From Gari tellinella (lineage: Eukaryota > Mollusca > Bivalvia > Cardiida > Psammobiidae): DNA of 64,000 nt. The notes below the pieces were generated by a model. The model had not been told where the DNA came from, did no database searches, and saw only the letters and a program-made list of their open reading frames with translations. The DNA is taken from contig OV277864.1 in NCBI GenBank assembly GCA_922989275.2, positions 47,305,550 through 47,369,549 on the forward strand, in the 5' to 3' direction. The translations under genes and the position numbers were made by a program. This document shows positions 21,401 to 31,459 of this stretch, piece after piece (within the stretch, counting starts at the first letter, position 1; the number at the start of each line of letters is the position of its first letter).

Positions 21401-21558
21401 AGCAATTGAGAAGATGCTATTATCTCCGGAAAAACGCGATTGTGCAATTGTTTCCTTTGACCACAAGAGGGAACGAGTTAAGATACCTGATAACCCGACG
21501 TCTCATCAGGTTCCAAACTGTTTACTACTCGAATCAAAATGAATCGTCGTCTTCATTG
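21401..21558 (+). mobile_element. Family A copy, decayed
   Basis: ATTGAGAAGATGCTATTATC start, then ACCCGACGTCTCATCAGGTTCC as a half hairpin. The right end is diverged (GTCTTCATTG). Confidence 0.5.
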
Positions 21559-21560
21559 TA

Positions 21561-22150
21561 CAGCGGAGAAGATGTCAATATTTCCCGTTCAAACGCAAAC
21601 GTAACGCACACTTTGTGCAATTAAATGTAAATCATTATACCTGTTTGACAATTTTGAATATTAATTTTCATTTTATACTGTATGACAAACGGTTTTGATC
21701 CTGGTCAGACGCTGGGTTTCCCGGCGTCTAATCTTGCAGTAAACTTTTGCAATGGAAATGCAGTGCTCCCTCTTTACCACAACATCCAAAGGGAGACAAA
21801 GAATATGTGCGTTGTTTAAATTGAGTCGTTATAGGGAGTGAAATTGACCTTAATTTTTAAACAGCTTGAATCCAGATCAGACGCCGCATAACGCGGCATC
21901 TGATCTGGATTCAAGCTGTTTGTCACTCGTAATTATGTGTCTTTTTGTCAAAACGTCCAACACGTATTTTGAGGACAAAACAGCAAATAATAATTGTAAG
22001 CAGACATTATAGCAGCGTGAAAGAATGTAATATTTGGGGAACAGTAGAAAGCGTTGTTGTAAGGAGGGGTTCGTTGTTCGAAGGGCCTTTATAGAAATAA
22101 AGCACTGTAATTGTTTAAGCGTGTACATGATCCAATTTAAAGAAAAGACT
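21561..22150 (-). mobile_element. Family A copy split by nested D
   Basis: Left part 21561-21760: CAGCGGAGAAGATGTC start, hairpin with GCTGGGTTTCCCGGC apex, GCAATGGAAATG. Right part 22110-22150: ATTGTTTAAGCGTGTACATG then AAAGAAAAGACTG, aligning with the TAGTTTTAGCGTAAACGCG end of family A. The family D copy lies between. Confidence 0.7.
21761..22107 (+). mobile_element. TA MITE, family D, 347 bp
   Basis: Ends CAGTGCTCCCTC and AAAGCACTG. GGGAGACAAAGAATATGTGC block, type-1 hairpin at 21862-21931 (GAATCC variant), then AAGCAGACATTATAGCAGCG. It has exactly the same length as the minus-strand copy at 27082. Confidence 0.85.
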
Positions 22151-22240
22151 GTTAAAACCATCTAAGAAAAGTTGTGATTATTTTAAGAGAGTTCACGTTT
22201 TGTTCTTGTCTTACTACATTTTGTTATAACTTGTAACGTG

Positions 22241-22356
22241 CAGTCAAACCTAGCTAATCCGAGCTCCCGATATTCGAACCAGGGACACTGTACAGTTCTG
22301 TCTAAAACATAAACTATTTAACTTAATTTAGTGTTCGTAGTGGAGAGGTTATACTG
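22241..22356. mobile_element. Short chimeric pogo-like element
   Basis: Left end CAGTCAAACCTAGCTAATCC is of general pogo type. The right end TGTTCGTAGTGGAGAGGTTA then TACTG matches family C. The two ends do not form a good TIR pair. Probably a recombinant or internal-deletion derivative. Confidence 0.5.
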
Positions 22357-22647
22357 TATACAGATATTAAGACAGTACCCTTTGACGAAAATGCCCTTAT
22401 TTCAAAGTTAAAACGAGGCTGAGCCACGTTTTGACTCTGACGATTTGAGGAAGCTCGAGGTAAATTATATTATACGAGTATGTATATCACATGTGGTACA
22501 TGTACATGTAACTATCGAAAACGATCAAAATTTAAAATCGTTTAACTGCGCGCAAATTCACGTAACATGTATGTATAAGTTTCTGCATCTTACATACTTA
22601 TGATCCTTTACTCTTATTCAAGGCTCTTGGGCCTGTTTTATTATTCA

Positions 22648-23040
22648 AGCCGGCGGGGCCAGTGATTGCGATACCAGGGGTCGTAGATTCGATCCACCGC
22701 CGGACTAAGTCCTTCGAATGCGACTTATTAACCGAGTTCCGATGTATGACTGCTGTACAACAATACTGTATCTAGTATCTACCCGTGCCTGTAGATGATA
22801 TCTTAAAATATTACTTCAATTATCAACGTTATCTATATTACTATCTGTATCATTCCCACAGTTGTCCTCATGCATTTATGTGAACACATGAACTGAGTGT
22901 AATATAGAATTTGTAATTTGTAAAACATCTAATTTGTTTTACACTGGGCAACCGAAAGAACTTGAGAACTCTGTCTAAAATAAGAGTAGGGCATTACGCC
23001 CGAGTTTTGTATACCCCCCCCCCCCCACACACACACACAC
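22648..23040 (+). mobile_element. tRNA-derived SINE, same group as 18106
   Basis: Head with AGATTCGATCCACCGCCGG (box B region) and downstream AAATAAGAGTAGGGCATTAC then GCCCGAG, shared with the SINE at 18106. About 170 bp of extra sequence lies between head and tail. It ends in a C-run and CA repeats (23008-23042). Confidence 0.55.
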
Positions 23041-23194
23041 ACAAACACCCTCCCTCTCTCTTGGGCGTCCAATTAGCCAATACATGGCAGAAACGGACGT
23101 TATCAAACAAACCAAAATCCTTTTGATGCCATTATGACGGAACTACCACATTGTTTATATTTTTCGTCTGCCTTTACGTTTAATATGTTTTTTA

Positions 23195-23264
23195 CTTATA
23201 ACCTGCTTTACGCGCGATCACCTGTATACAAAACAAGAAAAAGGCTATGGTGTAAAGGGTTAAC
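23195..23264 (-). mobile_element. Family F end fragment
   Basis: AACCTGCTTTACGCGCGATC, CACCTGTATACAAAACAAG and GGCTATGGTGTAAAGGGTTAA match the right part of family F. Confidence 0.5.
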
Positions 23265-23470
23265 GTGAATTGTCAAAAGGGAACCCTGTACTTCCTGAAA
23301 GAGTTTCAGTTTTCAGTTTCATTTATTATCTCTCTCAGTTTGCAACATGCAAAAACACGAGAACAGTCCCAAACATACTAAAAACAATTTGTCATGGAAA
23401 CACGCATATAAATATATTATGACACAGTTATGAATATTTATATAGCATTAGCTAATAAATAAATGATTTA

Positions 23471-23796
23471 TTGAATTAAACATACTAATACTGCTAGTAC
23501 TAGTCTACAGAGCTGCTTCCTGAAAGAGTGACTGTTTTAATTGTATATATACTGACTCATCTCTACTTGTAGTAGATCTGATAAGTGGGTCCTTGACAAA
23601 CACGTGAACGTTTATATTCCGAATGTTAGGCAGATTACGCGCACCCGATGAAAATCTTGTATAAATAAACACAAGGTAATTGGCCTAATTAAAATGCACT
23701 TGTTTGTTTTTCATGCGCGCCTAATATTTGCCTGAACGGGAGGTGGTCCCACAGAGAATATCACTACATCCTGGTGATGGAATTTAACCCATTGGT
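23471..23796. repeat. 326-bp direct repeat, copy 1
   Basis: Base-for-base identical to 25211-25536, 1740 bp downstream. It starts TTGAATTAAACATACTAA and ends TTTAACCCATTGGT. It does not have TG..CA ends, so it is not a standard LTR. The flanking sequences differ on all four sides. Confidence 0.95.
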
Positions 23797-24060
23797 AATA
23801 ATAATCTTTATTTCCTCCAGATAAGGAGAGCATAGATCATAGAATACAAACAGTGCAAACGTGTATATACATATAAAGTGACAAAACATGGACGACATAA
23901 GAAAATCAACAACAACAACAAACAAATAGACAGACAGACAAAAACAAACAAGAAGAGCAGCATATGAAGTCATTATGAGGTGAAGTATAGTTGCCTGCAT
24001 TTGACCCCCATGAAGAGACAAATACACACAATTATATTTCCACCTATTCATTCATGTCGA
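23797..24060 (-). mobile_element. Retroposon 3' end (LINE- or SINE-like)
   Basis: On the minus strand the segment ends ...CTCCTTATCTGGAGGAAAT then AAAGATTATTATT, a 3' tail with an ATT-type repeat as in many non-LTR retroposons. A related tail lies at 24110-24240. No reverse-transcriptase frame is visible. Confidence 0.45.
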
Positions 24061-24109
24061 AATAATATATACAGTCAATCTGACAGGTGAGTCTATCACA
24101 ATAATATAT

Positions 24110-24240
24110 ATATATATATCCTTATTTCCTCCATATTGAAGATTACAAACCATAGATATGTATATACAGCATGTGACAAACAACAATCAATACAATATAC
24201 ATGAAAAGAAATGAAGTATGTGTCAATCTAGTAGTAGAAA
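24110..24240 (-). mobile_element. Second retroposon 3' end
   Basis: The plus strand reads CCTTATTTCCTCCATATTGA, then AACCATAGATATGTATATAC, parallel to 23806-23870. It begins next to an AT run (24103-24118). Confidence 0.4.
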
Positions 24241-24592
24241 GGAAAGCATACTTATGCAAACATGATAACCATGTTTAAATGCATCAACTATACTTCATTA
24301 CGTGATAAAGTTTCATATGTTGAGTTCAGTTTAAGAAAACTACCTTAGCGCCAACGGTATTAATTTAGTGGGGTTGTAGAATATTCACTTTAAATTACAA
24401 ACCAAGTACGAAGAAAATATGAAACTGACTCCAGCATAGAAACACATGAATGAACAAGACAATTGCATTCGTAAATACCAATTGTTACATATGACGCGTC
24501 ATACATTTGTTTCATAATGGTCATTATGCAACTTGGACATAGTTCGACCAATCTTTTCACTGGTGACTCAATATTATGCCCATCTCTCATTA

Positions 24593-24779
24593 CAGTGGAG
24601 AAAACGTTATTCTTTCCCCATAAACGCGGCCACGCTAAAACTATTATTTCAGGCTCCAAATTGTTTGCCACTCGGATAAAAATGAATAGTCAAATTTGTC
24701 AAAAAGTTGTTATTTGTACATTTTATTGCAATGCGTTGTGTCAGCGTTTAAACGGGAAAGAACAACATTCTCTTCACTG
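24593..24779 (+). mobile_element. TA MITE, family A, 187 bp, hairpin arm lost
   Basis: Both TIRs and TA flanks are present. CTAAAACTATTATTTC joins directly to AGGCTCCAAATTG, so the whole left arm and apex (about 59 bp) are absent. Confidence 0.8.
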
Positions 24780-24807
24780 TATAAGCGTTATAACAAAATG
24801 TTATAAC

Positions 24808-25000
24808 ATTATTAGAGAACAATTCTCTTAATACATCATTAAACTCAAACTACTGAGCCCACTAGCGAAACGAAACCTAGAGAACATATTCGAGTCTATA
24901 TGATAATAACAATTCTTACAACACATCACTGAACAGAAACTCAGACGACAACGCCCTCTAGCAAAACAAAACGAAACCTAGAGAACATATCAGCGTATTG
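24808..25000. repeat. Two-unit tandem duplication, ~95 bp
   Basis: ACGAAACCTAGAGAACATAT occurs twice (about 24868 and 24972), preceded each time by an AACAATTCT..ACATCA..AAACTCA segment. Confidence 0.7.
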
Positions 25001-25171
25001 ACTGTAGCAATGTAACATTGTTCATTACGACATTTTAATAAAGATTCTGCTGTTGTTATAGATTATGATTATAAAAGATGATGACAAAAGAGTTGAAAAG
25101 GAGTTTTGATCCTAGTAAGACGTCATATACAGTCTATACAAGAGTAAAACAATATGACAATAGCTATTATT

Positions 25172-25210
25172 ATAGATAATAGTATATATATATATATATA
25201 TATACACACA
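25172..25210. repeat. TA/CA microsatellite
   Basis: A TATATA run changing to CACACA immediately before the second 326-bp repeat copy. Confidence 0.85.
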
Positions 25211-25536
25211 TTGAATTAAACATACTAATACTGCTAGTACTAGTCTACAGAGCTGCTTCCTGAAAGAGTGACTGTTTTAATTGTATATATACTGACTCAT
25301 CTCTACTTGTAGTAGATCTGATAAGTGGGTCCTTGACAAACACGTGAACGTTTATATTCCGAATGTTAGGCAGATTACGCGCACCCGATGAAAATCTTGT
25401 ATAAATAAACACAAGGTAATTGGCCTAATTAAAATGCACTTGTTTGTTTTTCATGCGCGCCTAATATTTGCCTGAACGGGAGGTGGTCCCACAGAGAATA
25501 TCACTACATCCTGGTGATGGAATTTAACCCATTGGT
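25211..25536. repeat. 326-bp direct repeat, copy 2
   Basis: Identical to 23471-23796. See the finding on its origin. Confidence 0.95.
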
Positions 25537-25591
25537 GCAAACATGTATCGTACAACGACATGGACAAAGGCAAACAGTGTATACTCAGGTC

Positions 25592-25709
25592 CCGAGGTTA
25601 TAAAGCTTTTGACTTGAGTCTAAACTCGTTCCCAAGCATTTGATTGGTCAGATTTGAGCCTAGGCTTGGGAACACACTCAGACTCAGCTCAAACGCTTTA
25701 TAACCTCGG
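25592..25709. mobile_element. Palindromic element, family M
   Basis: Ends CCGAGGTTATAAAGC and its complement. The interior CAAGCATTTGATTGGTCAGA is shared with the palindrome at 59551, but the second arm here is different (CCTAGGCTTGGGAAC). Confidence 0.65.
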
Positions 25710-26090
25710 AGCCAGATCAGACACCTTACAGACTCCGAACTGTTTTAGAGGTCATAGGGATTAACGTAAAGCAGAAGATAAAATATAAAACCAAACCATT
25801 AACAGATTATATTGTTTCGCGTGCTCTACATACAAAAGCTTGAATAAGTAAAGCAATAATTGTTATTTAGTACACATGTTTTGGCAAAGAAATGTCTTAA
25901 TGCCGGTGTACAGTAGATATTTCTTGCGAGTATACCCAAACAATCAGACGCCGGGGGATCAGGCTCCAAACTGTAACACTAAAAGAGACAATGTATACAG
26001 GCATTTTGTGTAAATACGGCTTAATGTAATTTATAAGTATTGTAAAGTAAAGGCTCCAAACTGTTTGCAACTCAGATTAATTTTCACCGC
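25710..26090. mobile_element. Scattered hairpin and family A remnants
   Basis: AGCCAGATCAGACACC, CAATCAGACGCCGGGGGATCA and AGGCTCCAAACTGTTTGCAA (at 25710, 25940 and 26051) are broken type-1 hairpins. No complete element. Confidence 0.5.
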
Positions 26091-26439
26091 AACCATAGTA
26101 AAGAAATTGTTAATATGTAAATATTTTAGATTTCATCAAAATGTTCAAATCCATTGAATTCTACATTTAAATTTTTCTCAAAGATGTTACATGTAAACAA
26201 AGCTTTACCTATCAATGTTCAAGTGTGCCCATTATTGAATTGTAAAGAATGTTCGTTAATTTAAGACAACAATTTGTAACTTTTGCAGTTTTCTGTGAAA
26301 AAGGTAATATTTTATCTTTTTATCATTTTTACCAGTGCACCTGCATGAGACATTTACATGTGTAAATCGCATTAACACCTGTAGAATGGACCTCTAGCTA
26401 CAACACCTGCGAAGTTTGTTAAAATTGAACGGAAGTGTG
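26091..26439. other. No gene recognised
   Basis: AT-rich sequence with no motif found. Confidence 0.4.
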
Positions 26440-26583
26440 GAAATCTGGTGTCTGATCAGGCTCAAACTGTTTGCCACTCAGATTAAAACTAGTAGTCAGA
26501 ATTGTCAAAAAGATGTCATTTTATATAATTATTCCATTGCGATGCGTTTGCGTTTGAACGGAAGAATAACGTTTTCTCCACTG
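26440..26583 (+). mobile_element. Family A copy, left-truncated
   Basis: Begins inside the hairpin (GGTGTCTGATCAGGCTC) and runs to ACGTTTTCTCCACTG. Confidence 0.7.
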
Positions 26584-26660
26584 TATTTCAGACAAGTAGC
26601 TAACTCGCAATCGATGGCCAACTACGGCCATCGATTTCTTTACTGAACTCATCACAGATT
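26584..26660 (+). repeat. Segment J next to a family A end
   Basis: TATTTCAGACAAGTAGC then GCAATCGATGGCC..GGCCATCGATTTCTT, an inverted repeat. The reverse complement occurs at 32552-32621, again directly against a family A terminus. Confidence 0.65.
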
Positions 26661-26845
26661 CCCAATTGTTTGACAATCGGTTCGATATTTCTTCAGTCAT
26701 AAATCTAACAGTTAATCAAACCTGCAGACAGATTATTAAGGATAGTATGCAGGTAGCAGGATTAATGCATATGACAAATCTGTCCATGGAAGGGCTAAAC
26801 TCAGCAGTAAATGTTTGTATGTCATCGCAGAGTCCAGAAATTTAA
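26661..26845. mobile_element. B/G-type remnant
   Basis: CCAATTGTTTGACAATCGG, TTCGATATTTCTTCAGTCAT and AACCTGCAGACAG recall the right half of family B/G. The hairpin and ends are lost. Confidence 0.4.
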
Positions 26846-27446
26846 ACCATTACCCCCGAGATACGCTTTTTATACGCCTAAAATGTGTTCCTCCACTGCT
26901 GAAAATGGTTCCAAATGATAGAGTCATGAACATGTATCATAATTATTAGTTTCTATACTGTAGCAGATGGTAGCTTAAAGCATGCTTAAAGTAAAGCACA
27001 ATGTGTCTTAAGAAGCAGTCTGCTTTATTTTCAATATGCTTTAAGTGGCTAGTGTTCCGCAATACTACACAACAGGTTATACAGCGTTCCCTCTCTACAA
27101 CAGCCCTCCTTACAACGACTCCCTCCTTACAACGACATTTATCGATGTTCCCACGAAAGTTATGTTTTATGCTTGCACTGATGCATTATCATCTACATAA
27201 AAATGTTGTCTGCTGTTTTTCTTACATAACTGACATTTTGACAGGAAAAAACATAATGACAAATGACAAACAGCTTGAATCCAGATCAGACTCCGCGTAA
27301 CGCGGCGTCTGATCTTGATTCGAGCTGTATGCAAATGTTAACCAAGTTCCCTCCCTATAACGACTCCCTCCGAACAACGCACATATTTGTTGTCTCCCAT
27401 TTGGTGTCGTTGTAGAGAGGGAGCACTGTAGTACGGAGTAAAGGTT
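26846..27446 (-). mobile_element. Family F copy split by nested D
   Basis: The left part has CCCCCGAGATACG, CTGAAAATGGTTCC and a type-2 hairpin at about 26970-27047. It reads to CAGGTTATA at 27081 and resumes after D with TAGTACGGAGTAAAGGTTTGA, matching the GGTTATGGGGTAATACG end of the copy at 13763. Confidence 0.75.
27082..27428 (-). mobile_element. TA MITE, family D, 347 bp, nested in F
   Basis: Ends CAGCGTTCCCTCTCTAC and GAGAGGGAGCACTG with TA on both sides. Hairpin at 27267-27332 (one arm CTCCGCG, the other GCGGCG), then ATGTTAACCAAGTTCCCTCC. The TTAAC beside the hairpin is the position of the inferred internal TTAA insertion. Confidence 0.87.
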
Positions 27447-27735
27447 TGATATGACTTTGGACTTCTATACTCATGTTGGCGTGTCCTCGAACAATCAGCT
27501 AATTAGAAACTGGGACAAACAATTGATTACTTTTTCTTGGAAAAGCAATTTCTTACTGGAGCTACATGTACGAATGTCGATCTTAAACAATAAGCATGAT
27601 GCTGGTCGGATTTGTGTTAAAAGTGCAAGTACTGTGCTTTCTTAGATTTTCAATTGGATCCAAACTATCCGTGACGCTGGCGAAATGATATTAATGGCGT
27701 TTGAAAACAATATTCATCTTAGACGATATGCTTGT
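27447..27735. other. No gene recognised
   Basis: A 64-codon open frame (27451-27645) has no motif. Confidence 0.35.
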
Positions 27736-27970
27736 TTAACTCTTTCACTCTCATTGACGCTTTAAATCGCGTTTGCAAACAGTTTGGGTCCTGATCAGAC
27801 GCCGCGTAACGCGGGTTTTGATCAGGAGCCAAACTGTTTGACAATGTTATCGATATTCATTAAGTCATACATTAACAACCTTAAATCTAACTTTGAAACG
27901 TGTCTTGCAGACAACAATAATGAAGCAGACGACAATACAGCGGTGAAAGGGGTAACAGTCTCCCGAATGC
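27736..27970 (+). mobile_element. TTAA MITE, family G
   Basis: TTAACTCTTTCACTCTCATTG start, type-1 hairpin at 27774-27842 (one arm GCCGCGTAACGCGG, the other diverged TTTTGATC), GAAGCAGACGACAATACAGC, then GGTGAAAGGGGTAAC. A family A copy sits in its right end. Confidence 0.75.
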
Positions 27971-27972
27971 TA

Positions 27973-28218
27973 CAGTGGAGAATCTGTTATTCTTTCCCAA
28001 TAAACGCGTTTACGCTAAAACTATTATTTGCAGTGCAAACAGTTTGGAGCCAGATCAGACACCGGGTTACCCGGCGTCTGATCAGGCTCCAAACTGTTTG
28101 CCACCAAGATAAACAAGAATTATCAGAATTGTCCAACAGTTGTTCTTTTCTACGTTTTAGTGCTTTGCGTTTGCGTACGTTTGCGTTTAAACTGGAAAGA
28201 ATAACAGATTCTCCACTG
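27973..28218 (+). mobile_element. TA MITE, family A, 246 bp
   Basis: Near-consensus copy with TA flanks and intact hairpin (GACACCGGGTTACCCGGCGTC, one mismatch). The 193-codon open frame across 27784-28365 is a read-through of G and A, not a gene. Confidence 0.9.
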
Positions 28219-28317
28219 TACTACACATTAGTAGGACCCAGAAATAACAGAACTCCGGATTTAAGGGCTCTTACTTTCCAAGGTTATAACAGTATGTATT
28301 ATGAAAGTAAAGTGAAA

Positions 28318-28400
28318 TATATACAATTCTTTCCAAATAAACGCGTTTATGCTAAAGCAATATAAAAGGTTACCCCGCGTCTGATACGGTTCAAAACTTA
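28318..28400 (+). mobile_element. Family A fragment
   Basis: TTCTTTCCAAATAAACGCG through a broken hairpin (ACCCCGCGTCTGATACGG). Confidence 0.5.
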
Positions 28401-28414
28401 TCCTAAATTAAACC

Positions 28415-28656
28415 TTAACCCATTTATACCTGGATATTGCAATGAATTATCTCTATGAGCTTGCTGGAATATTTCATTACACATATACATGTACAAGGGT
28501 GGTCGAGTACACTGAAATGGTTTTGCACACGACAGAACCTTTTGAATGAAAGCGCAAACAATGTAGACCCTGATGAGATGCCGCATAACGCGGTGTCTAA
28601 TCAGGGTATTCACAGTTTGTCAATGCCCCAGTAGACACTAGGCTTAAATTGGTTAA
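28415..28656. mobile_element. TTAA MITE, family L
   Basis: TTAA at both ends. Ends CCCATTTATACCTGG and CTAGGCTTAAATTGG are imperfect inverted repeats. Hairpin at 28555-28619 (GCAAACAATGTAGACCCTGA left arm, GCCGCATAACGCGG apex) is a type-1 variant shared with family K. Confidence 0.7.
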
Positions 28657-29365
28657 TGGTAGGACCGCAAATGCTGTTAGTTTCGTTTAAACGGTAATGA
28701 AAACCCATTTGTTCTACTGTATGCTTTCTTGGCATTGTCAAAACAAGTTGCGCTATCAATTCGTCTTTTCTGGATGTGTGCATTTAATGTCAAAGTAGAC
28801 GCATAACAAATACATAAGTTCGAAGTATAGACAAACGTCAATAATAACAACCCGCTTAAGTCGAACTTACACGCATTTCACGACAAAGCCACATTTGAAC
28901 TTTCAAATACGGGTTGGTTCGACTTAATGAAGGTAAACACCCACCTAAACGAATTCACAAAAGCTAAACACTATCTCATTCAGTAATCAGTTTAACATTG
29001 TTTGCCAGAGTTCAAAGAATTATGTACATTTTATAACGGAAAATATTAGGGATTTTGTCTAGTTATCCTACTTGTCGAAAAATTCTCTAAAATCACTACA
29101 CCCTATTTTCTTAACGGGGATAAAACTATTACAAATACCAATAAAAAGTTCAAAATTGATATATGCATGTATGCCTAAGACATTGTTGTATGCAACTAAG
29201 CAGACACAATAAACTATTTGCACAATGCATACAAAACAAATCACTCGAAAAACATACTAAATTATGTGGCCATTTTTTCTCAAATAACCACCTTTTACAT
29301 TTTAGAAAAACTGAGATTTCACAAAACAATAAGATATGGTTATCAACCTTTGCGGAAAAGTAAAA
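28657..29365. other. No gene; family A tip at left
   Basis: GTTTCGTTTAAACGG..CTACTG at 28680-28720 is a family A end. The rest (700 bp) shows overlapping short frames on both strands and no motif. Confidence 0.4.
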
Positions 29366-29556
29366 TCCAAATCTATGGAGCCAAATCAGACAGCGGATAA
29401 CCCGGTCTCTAATCAGGCTCAATCTGTTTGCTGTCAGATTAAGATAAATCGTTTTATTTTCAAACAAATTTGATATTTAACATTTTATCGCATTGCATTT
29501 GCTTTTAGTCTCGTTTCGTTTAGTTTAAAGGGGAAAGTATAACATATTCTCCACTG
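29366..29556 (+). mobile_element. Family A copy, left-truncated
   Basis: Starts in the hairpin (GGAGCCAAATCAGACAGCGG) and ends ATTCTCCACTG before TA. Confidence 0.6.
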
Positions 29557-29749
29557 TACTTAGAAAATAATTCCATTTCAAAACATGTAGTGGCTTTCAC
29601 GACAACCTTGCATATCACATTAGAGACAAGTCATCAGAAATTTATTTTCTAATAAAGAAGTGGTTATTACAAATCCAATCAGCCAACAGTCCACTCTTCT
29701 GGTTTTCCACTTAATTTATTGTGATTACATAATTTGTTCATGTATTTAA

Positions 29750-29932
29750 CCTTAAATCTGTCGCGAAGTCGTCTGATTCGACAATGCCGACTAAACAATT
29801 GCAAACTTCACTTCAATAAAGTTTTAAAATTGAACAAACCTAAATACGAATTTCAAACAGTTTGAATTATTAGTCAAGTCGCGGGCAGCAGGCAAATAGT
29901 TACGGTCATTGCTTTGGTAATATTAACTTGTA
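29750..29932. mobile_element. Decayed B-type element
   Basis: AAGTCGTCTGATTCGACAATG, one hairpin arm (CAAACAGTTTGAATTATTAG) and GTCGCGGGCAGCAGGCAAAT, which recurs near the right end of the element at 58516. One hairpin arm is missing. Confidence 0.45.
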
Positions 29933-30266
29933 CAGTACTGAATCTTATTAAATTAACATTTTTTTGCGATTCGCTTGCAATTCGATGGCAATTCGCTTGC
30001 AATTCGATGGCTATTCGCTTGTGAATATTTTCCAACGCAATTAACGCGTTAAGTTTGCCTGAATTGTGTATCTCGCCAATATTCGCAATATGCCTTCGTT
30101 AATGTTTTTCGATTCCATTTTTGTCACAACCGCTTCGGAAAAGTCGCTTGAAAAGACTCAAGCACACGATTTGCTTTTTGAAGCGCACGATTCGATGACG
30201 ATTCGATGGCAATTCGATGGCAATTCGCTTGCGATTATCAATTTAATTTAAAAAGGTTCAGTACTG
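29933..30266. mobile_element. TA MITE, family I, 334 bp
   Basis: Ends CAGTACTGAATCTTATTAAA and its complement, TA on both sides. Subterminal runs of CGCTTGCAATTCGATGGCAA-type units occur in inverted orientation at each end. No type-1 or type-2 hairpin. Second copy at 54288. Confidence 0.85.
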
Positions 30267-30274
30267 TAATAACA

Positions 30275-30397
30275 ATTACTCAAAGTATCTTATGAATATG
30301 TATAAAGAAATATTGTAAACACGTTATTTAGTGTCAATTTTATAATCGCGTCGGTAAAGTATTATTTACACATGTTCATTACTCAATTTGTTTGATA
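30275..30397. repeat. Direct repeat, left copy
   Basis: The first 47 bp (ATTACTCAAAGTATCTTATG...) match 30878-30924 with one difference. Weaker similarity continues for another ~70 bp. The repeat offset is 603 bp. Confidence 0.8.
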
Positions 30398-30507
30398 TTA
30401 ATAGTCAAATCGCGATCTTCAGGTAAATGTTTAAAACGCTTTGTTTGCTTCATGATTATAATGTGTGTGATGCAGGGTTATGAGAGGTTATTAGCTTGTT
30501 ATAACCA

Positions 30508-30876
30508 CAGTGCTCCCTCTCTACAACGACATCCAATGGGATACACAGATTATGTGTGTTGTTCGGAGGGAGTCGTTATAGAGAGGGACAATTAAGAATT
30601 GGCTTACATTTGCAAACAGCTTGAATCCAGATCAGACGCCGTGTAACGCGGCGTCTGATCAGGATTCAAGCTGTTTGTCACTGGTAAATATATGTATTCT
30701 ATCAAAATCTCCACTTATATGTTACTGTGAGAGAAAACAGCAAACGACAATCTTAAGCAGACGATATTGCAGCAGTAAAAGAGTTAGACTTAAGTATTCT
30801 GTTAATGGAATTATGGAGAGTGTCGTTGTAAGGAGGGAGTCGTTGTTGGGATGGCCGTTGTAGAGAGGGAGCGCTG
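30508..30876 (+). mobile_element. TA MITE, family D, ~369 bp
   Basis: CAGTGCTCCCTCTCTACAAC start and GAGAGGGAGCGCTG end, intact GAATCC-type hairpin at 30610-30678, then AAGCAGACGATATTGCAGC and AGTCGTTGTTGGGATGGCCG. The left flank is CA rather than TA. Confidence 0.85.
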
Positions 30877-30877
30877 T

Positions 30878-30985
30878 ATTACTCAAAGTATCTTATGAAT
30901 ATTTATAAAGAAATATTGTAAACAAGTCGGTTGTATAAACACGTTGGTCAATTATTACATGTATTTACCCGTTTTCATTATTCAA
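30878..30985. repeat. Direct repeat, right copy
   Basis: Partner of 30275-30397. Begins right after the family D end. Confidence 0.75.
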
Positions 30986-31150
30986 TATTTACCATACACC
31001 AATTTTTCTGCCATATGCGTCTAGACTTGTATTACAAACAACGTCAATGCCCCATCAGGCAGTTGGACACTCCTTGTCCGGCTTCTCCAAACTAATACCC
31101 AAATTCTTACTTTAAAAACTTCAAGGAGTAAATGTTCAATCACATGATAT

Positions 31151-31410
31151 ACATCGAAACACCTCTAAGCCGGAACCTCTCGATACCAGAATCCTCTCTA
31201 CACCGGACAAAAACTCAGGTCCCATTTCCAATACTTGCTTTTTAAACCCATTACACCATAAATGCACATTTTACGCATTTGGTTCCGTCCTACACTGAAG
31301 AAAATACATTCATGAATATGTATTATCAGAAATAATTTCTATATTCTAGAAGCTGACCACTTAAAATCAGGTTAAAAGTAAATAATAATGCGTGTAAAAA
31401 GTGTAGAAAC
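31151..31410. mobile_element. Family E composite, right-truncated
   Basis: ACATCGAAACACCTCTAAGCC start, TACCAGAATCCTCTCTACACC, then TTTTTAAACCCATTACACC at the E-F junction, TATTCTAGAAGCTGACCAC and a collapsed type-2 hairpin. The junction is at the same place as in the copy at 11065. Confidence 0.65.
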
Positions 31411-31459
31411 AAATCAGCCTGCTCCTCAGGCCAGGCTGACTAAATATTTAGGATCTTTA

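Noticed and set aside
23471..25536. LTR retrotransposon
   Set aside because: The direct repeats lack TG..CA ends, and no primer-binding site, polypurine tract or polyprotein is seen between them.
27784..28365. 193-codon open frame, the longest in the window
   Set aside because: It reads through a family G element and a 246-bp family A element. The same RRRVTRRLIRLQTV-type translation appears wherever family A occurs, on both strands.
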